From an uncultured Sphingorhabdus sp. (lineage in GTDB: Bacteria; Pseudomonadota; Alphaproteobacteria; Sphingomonadales; Sphingomonadaceae), in NCBI GenBank assembly GCA_947501885.1, contig CANMXN010000001.1, forward strand, positions 1,426,001 to 1,490,000: 64,000 nucleotides of DNA, written 5' to 3'. Made by a program: the position numbers and the translations under genes. The notes beneath the pieces are model-generated. The model saw only the letters and a list, made by a program, of their open reading frames with translations, was not told where the DNA came from and did not search any database. Positions within the stretch are counted from its first letter, which is position 1; the number at the start of each line of letters is the position of its first letter. Positions 6,737 through 15,030 of the stretch are shown one piece after another.

Positions 6737-7692
6737 TGCGAAGAATCACCATTCTCTTTTTCCTATTTTTTATTCTATTTTACCCCGCTCAAGCATCCGC
6801 TCAACCACCCGTCGAAATCATCCGTGTTATTCTATCTACCCCTGATAATGACTTAAGTTATGAGCGAGCAAAATTAGCTTTTGATCGCATTATTATGTCA
6901 GAGCTGGACGAAACAGTTGTGACCAGCACGCTTGATAAGCTTGAAACTGAAGCACGGCGCATCTCAAAAGATGGCAATGATATTGATAAACTTAAAGCGG
7001 TTCGTCATGTTATTTATGAATCTGGTACGTGGAACGGACAAAGACCGTTTACTTATGATCATGCTGACCCATATGGTATTAATCTCAATAATAAATTGCT
7101 CTCAACTTATCTTGATACACGCTTAGGCAATTGTGTTTCTATGCCTATATTACAGCTTATTGTGGCACAGAGATTGGGATTAAATGTCTCACTGTCAACC
7201 GCACCTGCTCATCTATTTGTCCGTTACACCAACCCAACCAATAGCCGCTCTATTGCTATTGAGGCAACAAGCGGCGGTTATCCGACTCGTGATATTTGGT
7301 ATCATCAGAAAATGGGAGTAACTGACACCCAAGTCAAAAATGGTATTTATCTTGGTAATTTGACCAAACGCGAGAGTATTGTGGTTATGGCCAGTACGGT
7401 TAATGAATGGCTTATGGAACATGATCGTTATGATGAAGCTATTGAGTTATCTAATCTTCTGTTGGAATATTTTCCAAAAGATATTCACGCCTTACTTACG
7501 CGCGGTGGTGCATATGGACAGCTTTTACAATTAGAGTATACTAATAAATACCCTATCCCTTCGTTGATACCACCACCTTTGCGTCCACGCTATCGTCAAC
7601 TTGCAATTGGTAATGTTGAATCCTTTCGAAAAGCAGAAGTATGGGGCCAGGTTCCACCTAGTAGGGCAGAACCTTCAAACATCAATCAATAA
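6736..7692 (+). CDS. secreted transglutaminase-like protein with TPR-like tail
   Basis: A 318-residue protein starting at a GTG that shares its first base with the preceding stop. Residues 1-22 are a signal peptide. The central domain resembles the SirB1/transglutaminase-like superfamily: LGNCVSMPILQLIVAQRLGL places a candidate catalytic cysteine at 133, PAHLFVRY a histidine at 159 and IAIEAT an acidic residue at 176. The C-terminus (DRYDEAIELSNLLLEYFPKDIHALLTRGGAYGQL) looks like a TPR pair. The fold covers peptidases and amidases as well as non-enzymes. Being coupled to the mini-RHS and lipoprotein genes, it could process or counter the RHS product in the periplasm; this is a guess from context. 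Confidence 0.6.
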   Translation: MRRITILFFLFFILFYPAQASAQPPVEIIRVILSTPDNDLSYERAKLAFDRIIMSELDETVVTSTLDKLETEARRISKDGNDIDKLKAVRHVIYESGTWNGQRPFTYDHADPYGINLNNKLLSTYLDTRLGNCVSMPILQLIVAQRLGLNVSLSTAPAHLFVRYTNPTNSRSIAIEATSGGYPTRDIWYHQKMGVTDTQVKNGIYLGNLTKRESIVVMASTVNEWLMEHDRYDEAIELSNLLLEYFPKDIHALLTRGGAYGQLLQLEYTNKYPIPSLIPPPLRPRYRQLAIGNVESFRKAEVWGQVPPSRAEPSNINQ

Positions 7693-7736
7693 ACCTATTT
7701 TAGACCATGAATAATTATGTATAGTGTATTTCAACC

Positions 7737-8162
7737 TTACCGCCCCAAGCCTTTATTCTTAGGAAAGTCATGAGAGGCGGTGCGCATAGTGCGCGCTACC
7801 TTTTGTGCTTTTGCGGCCAGTTTGGGATTGATTTGTTTATTCGCTAGATTGGCTTTACGTGCTTTTTGCTCGCTGCGCTTGACCTTATCCTGTAATTTGC
7901 TGCGACGTGCATTATGCGCTTGCCAGTTCGCGCTTTTTGAACCGAAGCCGCGCGGTTGCAATGCAGGCTGTAGTTTTGGGCTGCTATCCATATCATTTTG
8001 ATTGGCTGTACGCGGCGTATGGGGTGATGTCTTACCGCCGAATGATGACCGAGCAGATTCAGGTGACTTTTCAGGGGCTTTGGTTGGTGCTTTATCAGTC
8101 TTATTGCTTTGCTTATTTTGTGCATCAACAATACGGGCATAGCTACCATTGCGAGTGGACAT
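7737..8162 (-). CDS. basic, low-complexity accessory protein
   Basis: A 141-residue protein very rich in K, R, S, Q and A, predicted to be mostly disordered with a helical basic C-terminal half (SKLQDKVKRSEQKARKANLANKQ). The ATG at 8162 has AAGGAT 6 bases upstream; an upstream ATG at 8192 would lie inside a terminator hairpin and is rejected. No domain is recognised. It follows the 251-residue membrane protein gene on the same strand and both look like cargo of a conjugative element. Nucleic-acid binding is possible from the charge alone. Confidence 0.5.
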   Translation of the reverse strand: MSTRNGSYARIVDAQNKQSNKTDKAPTKAPEKSPESARSSFGGKTSPHTPRTANQNDMDSSPKLQPALQPRGFGSKSANWQAHNARRSKLQDKVKRSEQKARKANLANKQINPKLAAKAQKVARTMRTASHDFPKNKGLGR

Positions 8163-8178
8163 AGGATTATCCTTATAG

Positions 8179-8201
8179 AAAACCCACCGCATCAGCGGTG
8201 G
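8179..8201 (-). terminator. Rho-independent terminator after the 251-residue gene
   Basis: On the minus strand CCACCGC, loop TGAT, GCGGTGG (8184-8201) is followed by GTTTTCT. It lies 19 bases beyond the stop of the upstream gene and before the start of the basic-protein gene. Confidence 0.75.
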
Positions 8202-8220
8202 TTGATAGTAGATTTAGGGC

Positions 8221-8976
8221 TTATTGTGCTGCTATGCGATTAGGCAGCATGATTTGTGATTGTAGCTCCGCTGCATTGGGCATATCGCGCAAGAAATCTC
8301 TTGCAATAGTGCCATTGCCTCTGCGCGCTGCATCAACAAGTTCATCAGTCATATCAGCGCGAATATCATCACCAACCTTGCAAAGCGCAGGTGAGAAGAT
8401 ACAGCCTATATCTGATGCATTGGCGATAAAGGCTTTACCACCTTGCGTTTGGCTAATAGCTTGCTGTTTATATTGCAGCAATGTGCCTTCCATTTGCATT
8501 GCAGATTGCTGGATAAGGTTCGCGCGATCATAGAGCGATTGATAGGCCGCCATACCCGATTGAAATTGCGTAGTGGCGAGAGCTAATTTTTCTTGATATT
8601 CAAACTCTACGGCTTTGAGCTTTTCTTGAAAGTCAATTTCAGCTTGGCGCTCACCATCGCTACGCGCCTCAGCAATCATTTCTTCAGCCTTGGCTTTATC
8701 CATAAGCGTTTCCCTAATGATCGTTACCTCATAGGTGGCAATGGCTTTACCGACCATAACAGTCGGCTTCCAATCATATGGAGCAAAGAGCTGCAATAGC
8801 CCAAGGAAGAATAATATCACAACACCTGGCATGCCAAGCGTTGCTAAGCTGCGCAGTAAACCACGCGGTTGCACCATGGGCTGCATAGGCTCTATTTGCG
8901 GTGGTGATCTTGGCTTACTAAAACTATCAGGCTCACCCAAGGGATAAGCGCGGCTACGTTGGTTTTTATTACTCAT
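8221..8976 (-). CDS. single-pass membrane protein with coiled coil, mobile-element type
   Basis: A 251-residue protein. A proline-rich cytoplasmic N-terminus (~1-45) is followed by one membrane segment (about 47-67, MPGVVILFFLGLLQLFA), then a long helical coiled-coil region (~85-150, KAKAEEMIAEARSDGERQAEIDFQEKLKAVEFEYQEK) and a C-terminal domain with two cysteines (IGCIFSPALCKVGDDI). No family is recognised with confidence; the shape is like accessory inner-membrane proteins encoded beside type IV secretion genes. AAGGAAA lies before the ATG. A good terminator follows. Confidence 0.55.
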   Translation of the reverse strand: MSNKNQRSRAYPLGEPDSFSKPRSPPQIEPMQPMVQPRGLLRSLATLGMPGVVILFFLGLLQLFAPYDWKPTVMVGKAIATYEVTIIRETLMDKAKAEEMIAEARSDGERQAEIDFQEKLKAVEFEYQEKLALATTQFQSGMAAYQSLYDRANLIQQSAMQMEGTLLQYKQQAISQTQGGKAFIANASDIGCIFSPALCKVGDDIRADMTDELVDAARRGNGTIARDFLRDMPNAAELQSQIMLPNRIAAQ

Positions 8977-9088
8977 AAGAAGTTTCCTTTCAAATATCTT
9001 GAAAAGAAAATGACGTGATATGCGTTATCTGTCGCTGAAACGGATGGCCCACAATTATCCTATGAATATGAAAGAGACAGTTTATCCT

Positions 9089-10258
9089 TTAATTTTTCTC
9101 AAATACGTCATCAAATAAAGGAGTTTTTAATGGTCTTTCTGTTATTCGAAAACGATCATAATATTGTCTCGCAAGATTAATATCCTTATCAACACCAAAA
9201 CCCAAAACATGCACACGAGCCATCCGCAAACATGATCGTCCAACGCCTAACTCGCATGTTTCTTTATAAGTTTTTATGGCCTTCGGTATGTTTTGCGTTA
9301 CTCCAGTTCCAGTAAAAAAATATCTCTCAGCTTCATAGTAGCAACCATATAATGCACCTAGTTTGCAACTTCGCTTATAATAGGAAAGAGCGGTTTGTTC
9401 ATTTTGAGGAATACCAAAGCCTTTGCTGTAATGCACAGCCAGCAAAGCGCATGCGCGCCCTTGTCCATTAGAGCAGGCTGGCAATAAAAACTCATCGACC
9501 TCACGCTTGTGGTCAACCCTGCCTAAGCGACCAGTATGCATGCCTATTACGGCCAGCGTTTGGGCATTTACATTACCTTGTCTGGCTGCATTGCGCAGAT
9601 CAACTGTGTTGCTTCTACCTATATATGGATAAAAATAGGCTAACACTTTGGTAGACCAAGCAAATTGCGTGATTTCATCCCAAACAGGATTAACTGTACG
9701 CGTTAAACTTGATTGATCTTTAGAAGGAACATCAGAAATAACTCTCTCATCAGCAGATGCATCCTGAGGCCTATCTTTATTATCATTTAAAGTGCTTTGC
9801 TCAGAACTCTTAGGTTGCGAAGCTTTAACATCACTCGGCAAAGCAGATTTACTATCTTCTGATATGGTCTCTGGATTCGTTTGTACCGCAGTGCCGTATT
9901 TATTATACAGCACACTCATCAATGATGCACCTGCGCTTATAGCGCCAATGAATAAGAAAAAAACAATGCAGATAATTGCTATTTTCTTATTAAACTTTGA
10001 TTGTTTGCTAAATGCTTCTTTAGCACCATCACTCCATTTATCATTGGGTTTAGGATGGCCTTGATAGGGCGTGATAGAGATGCCTATCTCTTTGCAATAT
10101 TCATCAGCTATTTGGGGGTGATAATAAGAAAGCCATGCAAAATATTTTGCACGATATTTCTGTTCTCCGTATTTTTTTAAATGTACCAAACGTTGATTGT
10201 TAGCATAACCGTAGGGGCTCGTATGTGTTTCTGGCGCATAAAAACAAGGGGCTGGCAT
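9089..10258 (-). CDS. Sel1-repeat membrane protein
   Basis: A 389-residue protein. The N-terminal ~90 residues are cytoplasmic, with a tyrosine- and histidine-rich stretch (YFAWLSYYHPQIADEYCKEIG). A single membrane segment lies near 93-115. A polar linker follows, then Sel1-like TPR repeats from about 215 to 375 (ACSNGQGRACALLAVHYSKGFGIPQNEQTALSYYKRSCKLG, YFFTGTGVTQNIPKAIKTYKETCELG, GFGVDKDINLARQYYDRF). Paired cysteines in each repeat resemble Hcp-type Sel1 proteins, whose helices are often disulphide-linked in the periplasm. Such proteins act as scaffolds; the partner here is unknown. A stand-alone gene in the accessory island. Confidence 0.7.
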   Translation of the reverse strand: MPAPCFYAPETHTSPYGYANNQRLVHLKKYGEQKYRAKYFAWLSYYHPQIADEYCKEIGISITPYQGHPKPNDKWSDGAKEAFSKQSKFNKKIAIICIVFFLFIGAISAGASLMSVLYNKYGTAVQTNPETISEDSKSALPSDVKASQPKSSEQSTLNDNKDRPQDASADERVISDVPSKDQSSLTRTVNPVWDEITQFAWSTKVLAYFYPYIGRSNTVDLRNAARQGNVNAQTLAVIGMHTGRLGRVDHKREVDEFLLPACSNGQGRACALLAVHYSKGFGIPQNEQTALSYYKRSCKLGALYGCYYEAERYFFTGTGVTQNIPKAIKTYKETCELGVGRSCLRMARVHVLGFGVDKDINLARQYYDRFRITERPLKTPLFDDVFEKN

Positions 10259-10362
10259 AAATAGATAAACATAACCATAAATTTAAAAGACCCAGCATAA
10301 CATCATTTTTGTTCATTTGTAGAATTCCATTGCTGTTTAATTTTCTTATTATAAGTTTATAT

Positions 10363-10701
10363 TTATGGTCCAACTATTCCTTGCTTTGCTGGGCGAGCTA
10401 AAACTCCCCCTCTATTTGGTCCAACTTTGTTGCGTGCTTCGGCTTGTGCTCGTCTGTATGCTGGATCTCCACATAATCTAATAAATACATAATAATTAGT
10501 AACCCCTAGGGCACAAAAGAAACCACCCGTCCGTTTACATGCTGTTAATAGCCTATCCCCAAATTCTTTATCACAAGAGCTTTGTGAACGACCAGGAGTT
10601 TCATAACATCTGTCATGCCTTCTACAAGCTCCTTGAAATGAAGTCGCACTGATGCCTTCTGGGACCCACTCAGTACCGTTAGAACCAATAAACCCAGACC
10701 A
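10363..10701 (-). pseudogene. phospholipase A2-like toxin tail, start codon lost
   Basis: A minus-strand frame open for 112 residues without any ATG. It reads NGTEWVPEGISATSFQGACRRHDRCYETPGRSQSSCDKEFGDRLLTAC..., which contains the secreted/prokaryotic phospholipase A2 signature C-x2-HD-x-CY followed by CD-x2-F and a further cysteine. The His-Asp catalytic pair is present. Tails of this type are found at the C-termini of RHS and other polymorphic toxins. The upstream DNA switches abruptly to a Fic gene in another frame at about 10700-10710, so the fragment was cut off from its N-terminal delivery part. It is not translated as such, unless by frameshifting. Confidence 0.75.
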
Positions 10702-11227
10702 TTATAATCATCGTCATTCATAAACTCCTCTAGTGCAGTCATGTGTTTAATAATATCATTACTATTCTGTGGAGGGACATAGACAATATCACCAGTCTGG
10801 TCATTTTTTAATGCTGTTCCCGATGTTTTACGAAAACCTCCATCTGTGCGTTTTAAAATTTGAAACATTGATATGATGGAATTATTAGACAATACTCCTT
10901 GCTTATCTCTCAAGTCATTTACGCCTTTACGTAAAGCGTCTCGGCATAAAAAGCTTCTTTAGCTACGGCAAATGATGGATTCTCAGTAAATAAGGTTGCT
11001 TTAAATATCTCATCTTGTGTTATGATAATATTTTCAATTTCAGAACTGGCTTTTGCTTCTTGTAATGATAATGTTTCTATCAATATTCCCTGATTGGGTA
11101 TAGCTGCAGCGCGACCCTTTAATTCTGCAAGAAAACGATGTGCTATGGATGCTAATTTTAGAACAGCCTTTGTTTCGAGTTCACCTTGCGGAGGTAAGTC
11201 AGGAATTTGATATGACTGTTTTAACAC
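10702..11227 (-). pseudogene. Fic-family protein, frameshifted and truncated
   Basis: The first frame (11227-10919, 102 residues) matches the N-terminal domain of Fic proteins: PDLPPQGELE, FLAELKGRAAAIPN, and EAKASSEIENIIITQDE. It stops at 10919 after ETLYVKA. A second frame then continues with VNDLRDKQGVLSNNSIISMFQILKRTDGGFRKTS and YVPPQNSNDIIKHMTALEEFMND, the usual stretch before the catalytic core. The HxFx(D/E)GNGRxxR motif that performs AMP transfer is missing because the gene ends in the phospholipase-like fragment. It is therefore inactive. Together with the fragment downstream it records one deletion and one frameshift. Confidence 0.85.
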
Positions 11228-11328
11228 ATTTGCCTCACATGCTCAAAAATCAACAATATCGTAACATATCATAGAAACATGTTAAAAAAAAAATGAATTT
11301 CTTTAACATGAAGAGTTTACACCTACAA

Positions 11329-11357
11329 AAAAGCCCCGCGTTTTCATGCAGGGCTTT
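11329..11357 (-). terminator. terminator of the aldehyde dehydrogenase gene
   Basis: On the minus strand AAAGCCC and GGGCTTT form a stem across a 14-base loop and are followed by a run of T. It lies about 40 bases after the stop at 11395 and separates this gene from the Fic remnant. Confidence 0.8.
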
Positions 11358-11394
11358 ATCTTATTCATTAGGTTATTTCGATGTCATCCAGCGT

Positions 11395-12822
11395 TTAAGC
11401 TGGTACATTGTCTTTCTTAACCGTAATAACCTGCGGATAGGTAAATTCGCTTAGGCCCTCTTGGCCATATTCTGCGCCAAAGCCCGATTGTTTATGTCCG
11501 CCGAAAGGCGCGAATGGAGAAAGATGCAAATATTCATTAACCCAAACCGTACCCGTTTCAAGCTGTTCAGCAATTTCAACGCCCTTATCGGGATTCGCTG
11601 TCCACACGGCACCTGCTAGGCCATATTCGGATGCATTGGCGCGCGCAATCACTTCATCTTCGGTGCTAAATTTCATCAGCGGCATGACAGGGCCAAATTG
11701 TTCTTCGGCTACAATGCGCGCATCTTCGGGTGGATTATCAAGGATAGTGATGGGCATATAATATCCTGGCATATTGGGGTCATGATCGCCGCCGACTAAG
11801 AATTTATAGCCATTGTCTTTGGCATCTTGAACCAATTCAAGCACACGCTCAAACTGCTTTTTATTTTGGATTGGGCCAACGCCCGTACCTTGTTGTGAGC
11901 CATCACCCACTTTGACATTTTTTGCATATTCAGCAATGGCGGCACTCAGTTCATCATAAATATCTTCGTGGATATAGATACGTTTGGCGGCAATACAGAC
12001 TTGCCCAGCATTGGTAAAACTAGACCAGAAAAGCTGTTCGGCGACTTTTTCAACATTGGCATCGGGCAATACGATAGAGGCATCATTACCGCCAAGTTCC
12101 AGCGTGATGCGCTTTAGGTCTTTTGATGCGCCTTCCATAATTTTCTTGCCCGTGGCGGTGCTGCCCGTGAAGGTGATTTTATCAATATCGGGGTGCGTAG
12201 TAATCAGCGGGCCAAGACTGTCTTCGCCCGTGATAATATTAACCACGCCCGCAGGAACAACGTCTTTGATTAGCTCGGCAATACGCAATGTCGTTACGGG
12301 CGTAAAGGGTGAGGGCTTCAACACAATGGTGCAACCAGAAAGCAGCGCAGGGGCTATTTTTTGGATCGCCATCATGACGGGGAAATTCCACGGCACAATG
12401 CCGCCAACAACGCCCACAGGAACACGGCGAGTCCGCGAAAGGCGGGTTTCGCTATCTTCGGTAATTTCATCATCAAGCGAGAGCGTAGATTGCGCCGCAG
12501 ACATAGCCGCGGCTCCATAAATTTCGCCTTTGGCTTGCTCGTGCGGTTTGCCTTGTTCGGTGGTGAGTAAACGAAAAAGCTCATCAGCATTTTCTTTAAT
12601 GGCAGCAGAGATTTTTTGAATGACGGCGCGGCGATCATCAATGGGGGTCTTAGACCATTTGGGGAAAGCAGCACGAGCAGCGGCAACGGCTTTGTTAAGC
12701 TCAGCCTCAGTCGCATCGGGAACTTGGCCCATCACTTCTTCGTTAGCAGGGTTTAGAACATCGAGCCATGTACTTGTGGCTACCATTTCGCCATTGATTA
12801 AATTTTTATATTGGGTGGTCAT
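11395..12822 (-). CDS. NAD(P)-dependent aldehyde dehydrogenase
   Basis: A 475-residue member of the ALDH superfamily, full length. Visible are the cofactor-site segment VPWNFPVMM, LKPSPFTP, the nucleotide-fold loop FTGSTATGKK, catalytic glutamate in ELGGND, catalytic cysteine in NAGQVCIAAKR, and the EEQFGPV motif. It oxidises an aldehyde to the acid; the sequence is nearest to the succinate-semialdehyde / general aldehyde group but the substrate cannot be read off. It is a cytoplasmic enzyme in a single-gene unit with its own terminator. The CoA-ligase and enoyl-CoA hydratase genes lie beyond the inserted restriction-modification pair, so a catabolic role beside them is likely. Confidence 0.93.
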   Translation of the reverse strand: MTTQYKNLINGEMVATSTWLDVLNPANEEVMGQVPDATEAELNKAVAAARAAFPKWSKTPIDDRRAVIQKISAAIKENADELFRLLTTEQGKPHEQAKGEIYGAAAMSAAQSTLSLDDEITEDSETRLSRTRRVPVGVVGGIVPWNFPVMMAIQKIAPALLSGCTIVLKPSPFTPVTTLRIAELIKDVVPAGVVNIITGEDSLGPLITTHPDIDKITFTGSTATGKKIMEGASKDLKRITLELGGNDASIVLPDANVEKVAEQLFWSSFTNAGQVCIAAKRIYIHEDIYDELSAAIAEYAKNVKVGDGSQQGTGVGPIQNKKQFERVLELVQDAKDNGYKFLVGGDHDPNMPGYYMPITILDNPPEDARIVAEEQFGPVMPLMKFSTEDEVIARANASEYGLAGAVWTANPDKGVEIAEQLETGTVWVNEYLHLSPFAPFGGHKQSGFGAEYGQEGLSEFTYPQVITVKKDNVPA

Positions 12823-12925
12823 ATTCTCATCTCCTAAAAGCTATGCTATCTTCATAGTGGCGATACTTCTGTTTGTATCAAGATTTAATTATAACAGCAT
12901 ATTTAAAATAGCGTATTGTAAAAGC

Positions 12926-13873
12926 CTAAGGCACAATAAATGAACCATTTTCTGGGACATCAATTTTCTCTAAAAAGTCTGTAGTCGAAGGCAGGAAAGG
13001 CGCTCTTAAAATATCTGAAAAGCTTGCTTCTAAATCGCCACTTGGTGAAATAGGCCCTGAAAAAAGGGTTGGAGTTTTATTTTGATCTGCATTACAGGAG
13101 ATTACATTGACTTCCCCAGAAGTAGTTGTCTCCATAGCAGAAATATCAAGCCCCGTATTGTTACCCATATAATTTGCTAGCGTGTCTTGCACGACCCAAA
13201 TTGTTTTGCCACCCCATGCAATTGCTGCTTCTGATTTAACAACTAATTGACTGGCCATGCGTGCCCAAACTTGGCGAATATTGATGCCAGGGCAGGCAAT
13301 GACGTCATCAGGTGCAGCCAGAAGGGAGCGCCTAAATGCGGTCTGTATATCGGTCCCTAAATTTTTATTTCCTCCACTTGTAGAACATGTCATAATTTCT
13401 ACAATAATAGGGGAACCTAGGGTGCCATCCAGAAGCTCTTCTCGTAAAAGATAATCTAACCTGTATTGAAAACGCTTAGCTCCTTCTGTGAAGTTTAAAC
13501 TCATTTCAGTCCAAAATTTTACAGATGCCCCCGATGAAAATCCAGCAATTTTACAGAGTAATTTTACAGTAGCCTCTTGGTGGACTGAATAACCATTATT
13601 TCCAAAGTTCAGGAGCCTTCTTGGGCAAATAATTTGTGGGCCTTGTTTCATATTCACACTGCAGATTGCACATGACACAATTTTTTTTGCAATTACTTCT
13701 GGTGAAAATCTCGCACGAATTCCACTATCGCTATCAAGCTGTATCCTCGCCATATCACGGTTGCCGCCGCCATCACACTGCTCCCCTGTAAACCGGCAAA
13801 GCGCATTTGTGATGGCCGCGTTTGCCTCTTTTGAACCAAACGGATGGCCATAGATTTCGGCCACTACTGGCAA
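12926..13873 (-). CDS. NotI-like type II restriction endonuclease
   Basis: A 315-residue protein overlapping the downstream end of a cytosine methylase gene by 10 bases, the arrangement of a restriction-modification pair. The N-terminus (EIYGHPFG, ALCRFTGEQC, SCAICSVNMKQGPQIICPRRLL) recalls NotI, in which cysteines bind a metal ion; cysteines 26, 33, 68, 71 and 83 are the candidates here. A PD-(D/E)XK-type core is suggested by YRLDYLL (D140) and IIVEIMTCSTSGGNK (E159), with M in place of the usual lysine position. Recognition sequence unknown. The NotI assignment rests on motif memory and needs a profile search. Confidence 0.65.
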   Translation of the reverse strand: MPVVAEIYGHPFGSKEANAAITNALCRFTGEQCDGGGNRDMARIQLDSDSGIRARFSPEVIAKKIVSCAICSVNMKQGPQIICPRRLLNFGNNGYSVHQEATVKLLCKIAGFSSGASVKFWTEMSLNFTEGAKRFQYRLDYLLREELLDGTLGSPIIVEIMTCSTSGGNKNLGTDIQTAFRRSLLAAPDDVIACPGINIRQVWARMASQLVVKSEAAIAWGGKTIWVVQDTLANYMGNNTGLDISAMETTTSGEVNVISCNADQNKTPTLFSGPISPSGDLEASFSDILRAPFLPSTTDFLEKIDVPENGSFIVP

Positions 13874-14865
13874 AATGCGTTAGCCAAAACTGCTCCGCCA
13901 ACAGCTTTTGCCAATGGCGGAGGAACTGAATTTGCAATTTGGCGATGCTGATCTAAATTGGCCACTTGACCAGTTCGTCCACGGATTGGTCCAGATAAGA
14001 TATATTCGTCAGGGTAACCATGAATACGCATGTATTCGCGCGGCGTAAGATAGCGATTTTCTATTGGATGATAAAAAATCTCACCACATCGTAAAGTTAA
14101 GGAAGGTAGATCAAATGCAAGTCGTCGAAACTTAGTAGTATCTTTTTTTGTTAATCGTTTGATAATGTCTGAAGGCGCCTTTGATTTGGACAGCCATTCA
14201 CCTTGCTTAACAAAAGAAATACGTTCACGGTCTCTGTCAGGTGTTTTATCTATATGATTGGTGATAGAATTTATACTTGGTCTAGGTAAGTCACAAATAA
14301 CATTCCCAACGGTTTTTTCTTCACCACCATTAGCAAGCCAATAATCAAGTTGTACTCCACCAATCCGTGATCCAACTATGAAAACCCGCTCTCTCTTTTG
14401 AGCCACGTCATGATGAACGGAGTTAATTAACTTCCAATCAATTTGATAGCCAAATTCTTTAGAAGATTGACGAAGGTGTTGAAAAGCAGTTTCATGTCTA
14501 AGTAGGCCCTTTACCTGTTCTATGATGAAGACTTTTGGTTTCAAACTTTTGATCCATCTGAGCATTTCAAATAACAGCATACCGTCTTTATGATCGAGCC
14601 CTTTCCTGGCACCGATTTGAGAAAAAGGCTGACAAGGAGGACCGCCATGTATAACATCAATATCGGACAAGCCAATTGCTGAAAGCACATCAGATGGTTC
14701 AAATCCTCGAACATCACCGTGAAAAATATTTGATGAAGTGTTATTACGCAGAGTTTCTACGCAGTGCTTATCTATCTCTACCGAGGCAACTGTATGAATT
14801 CCAGATTCGTTAAGCCCTAAATCAAGTCCTCCTGCACCAGAGAAAAGGCTAATCGCTCTCAACAT
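13864..14865 (-). CDS. DNA (cytosine-5)-methyltransferase
   Basis: A 333-residue m5C methylase with all main motifs in order: I (SLFSGAGGLDLGL, 6-18), IV (GGPPCQPFSQIG with the catalytic Cys), VI as EQV instead of the usual ENV, VIII (QKRERVFIVG), IX (RYLTPREYMRIHGYPD) and X (QIANSVPPPLAKAVGG). The target-recognition region between VIII and IX is short. A Shine-Dalgarno GAGG lies 8 bases before the ATG. It protects host DNA from the partner nuclease encoded just downstream. The pair sits alone between catabolic genes, which suggests horizontal acquisition. The ENV-to-EQV change is unusual but keeps the acid. Confidence 0.95.
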   Translation of the reverse strand: MLRAISLFSGAGGLDLGLNESGIHTVASVEIDKHCVETLRNNTSSNIFHGDVRGFEPSDVLSAIGLSDIDVIHGGPPCQPFSQIGARKGLDHKDGMLLFEMLRWIKSLKPKVFIIEQVKGLLRHETAFQHLRQSSKEFGYQIDWKLINSVHHDVAQKRERVFIVGSRIGGVQLDYWLANGGEEKTVGNVICDLPRPSINSITNHIDKTPDRDRERISFVKQGEWLSKSKAPSDIIKRLTKKDTTKFRRLAFDLPSLTLRCGEIFYHPIENRYLTPREYMRIHGYPDEYILSGPIRGRTGQVANLDQHRQIANSVPPPLAKAVGGAVLANAFCQ

Positions 14866-15030
14866 TAATTAATCCTCATTTGCGTTTCTTCTAGCTGTGT
14901 TTATAATGTTCAGCAATCATTTATTCAATAGAGCTACTTAATCCGTTTCATAAAGTAAACCCCCGAGAAATCGGTTTATCGTCTACACGGTCATTTTTGT
15001 GCGTGACGTCAGTTATAAGTTCAAATTCCA

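Noticed and set aside
8162-8192. ATG at 8192 as start of the basic protein gene
   Set aside because: It lies within the terminator stem of the upstream gene; the ATG at 8162 has a well-placed AAGGAT.
11984-12520. Long plus-strand frame of 178 codons opposite the aldehyde dehydrogenase gene
   Set aside because: It is the antisense reading of a conserved enzyme gene whose motifs are intact; no ribosome site and no recognisable protein.
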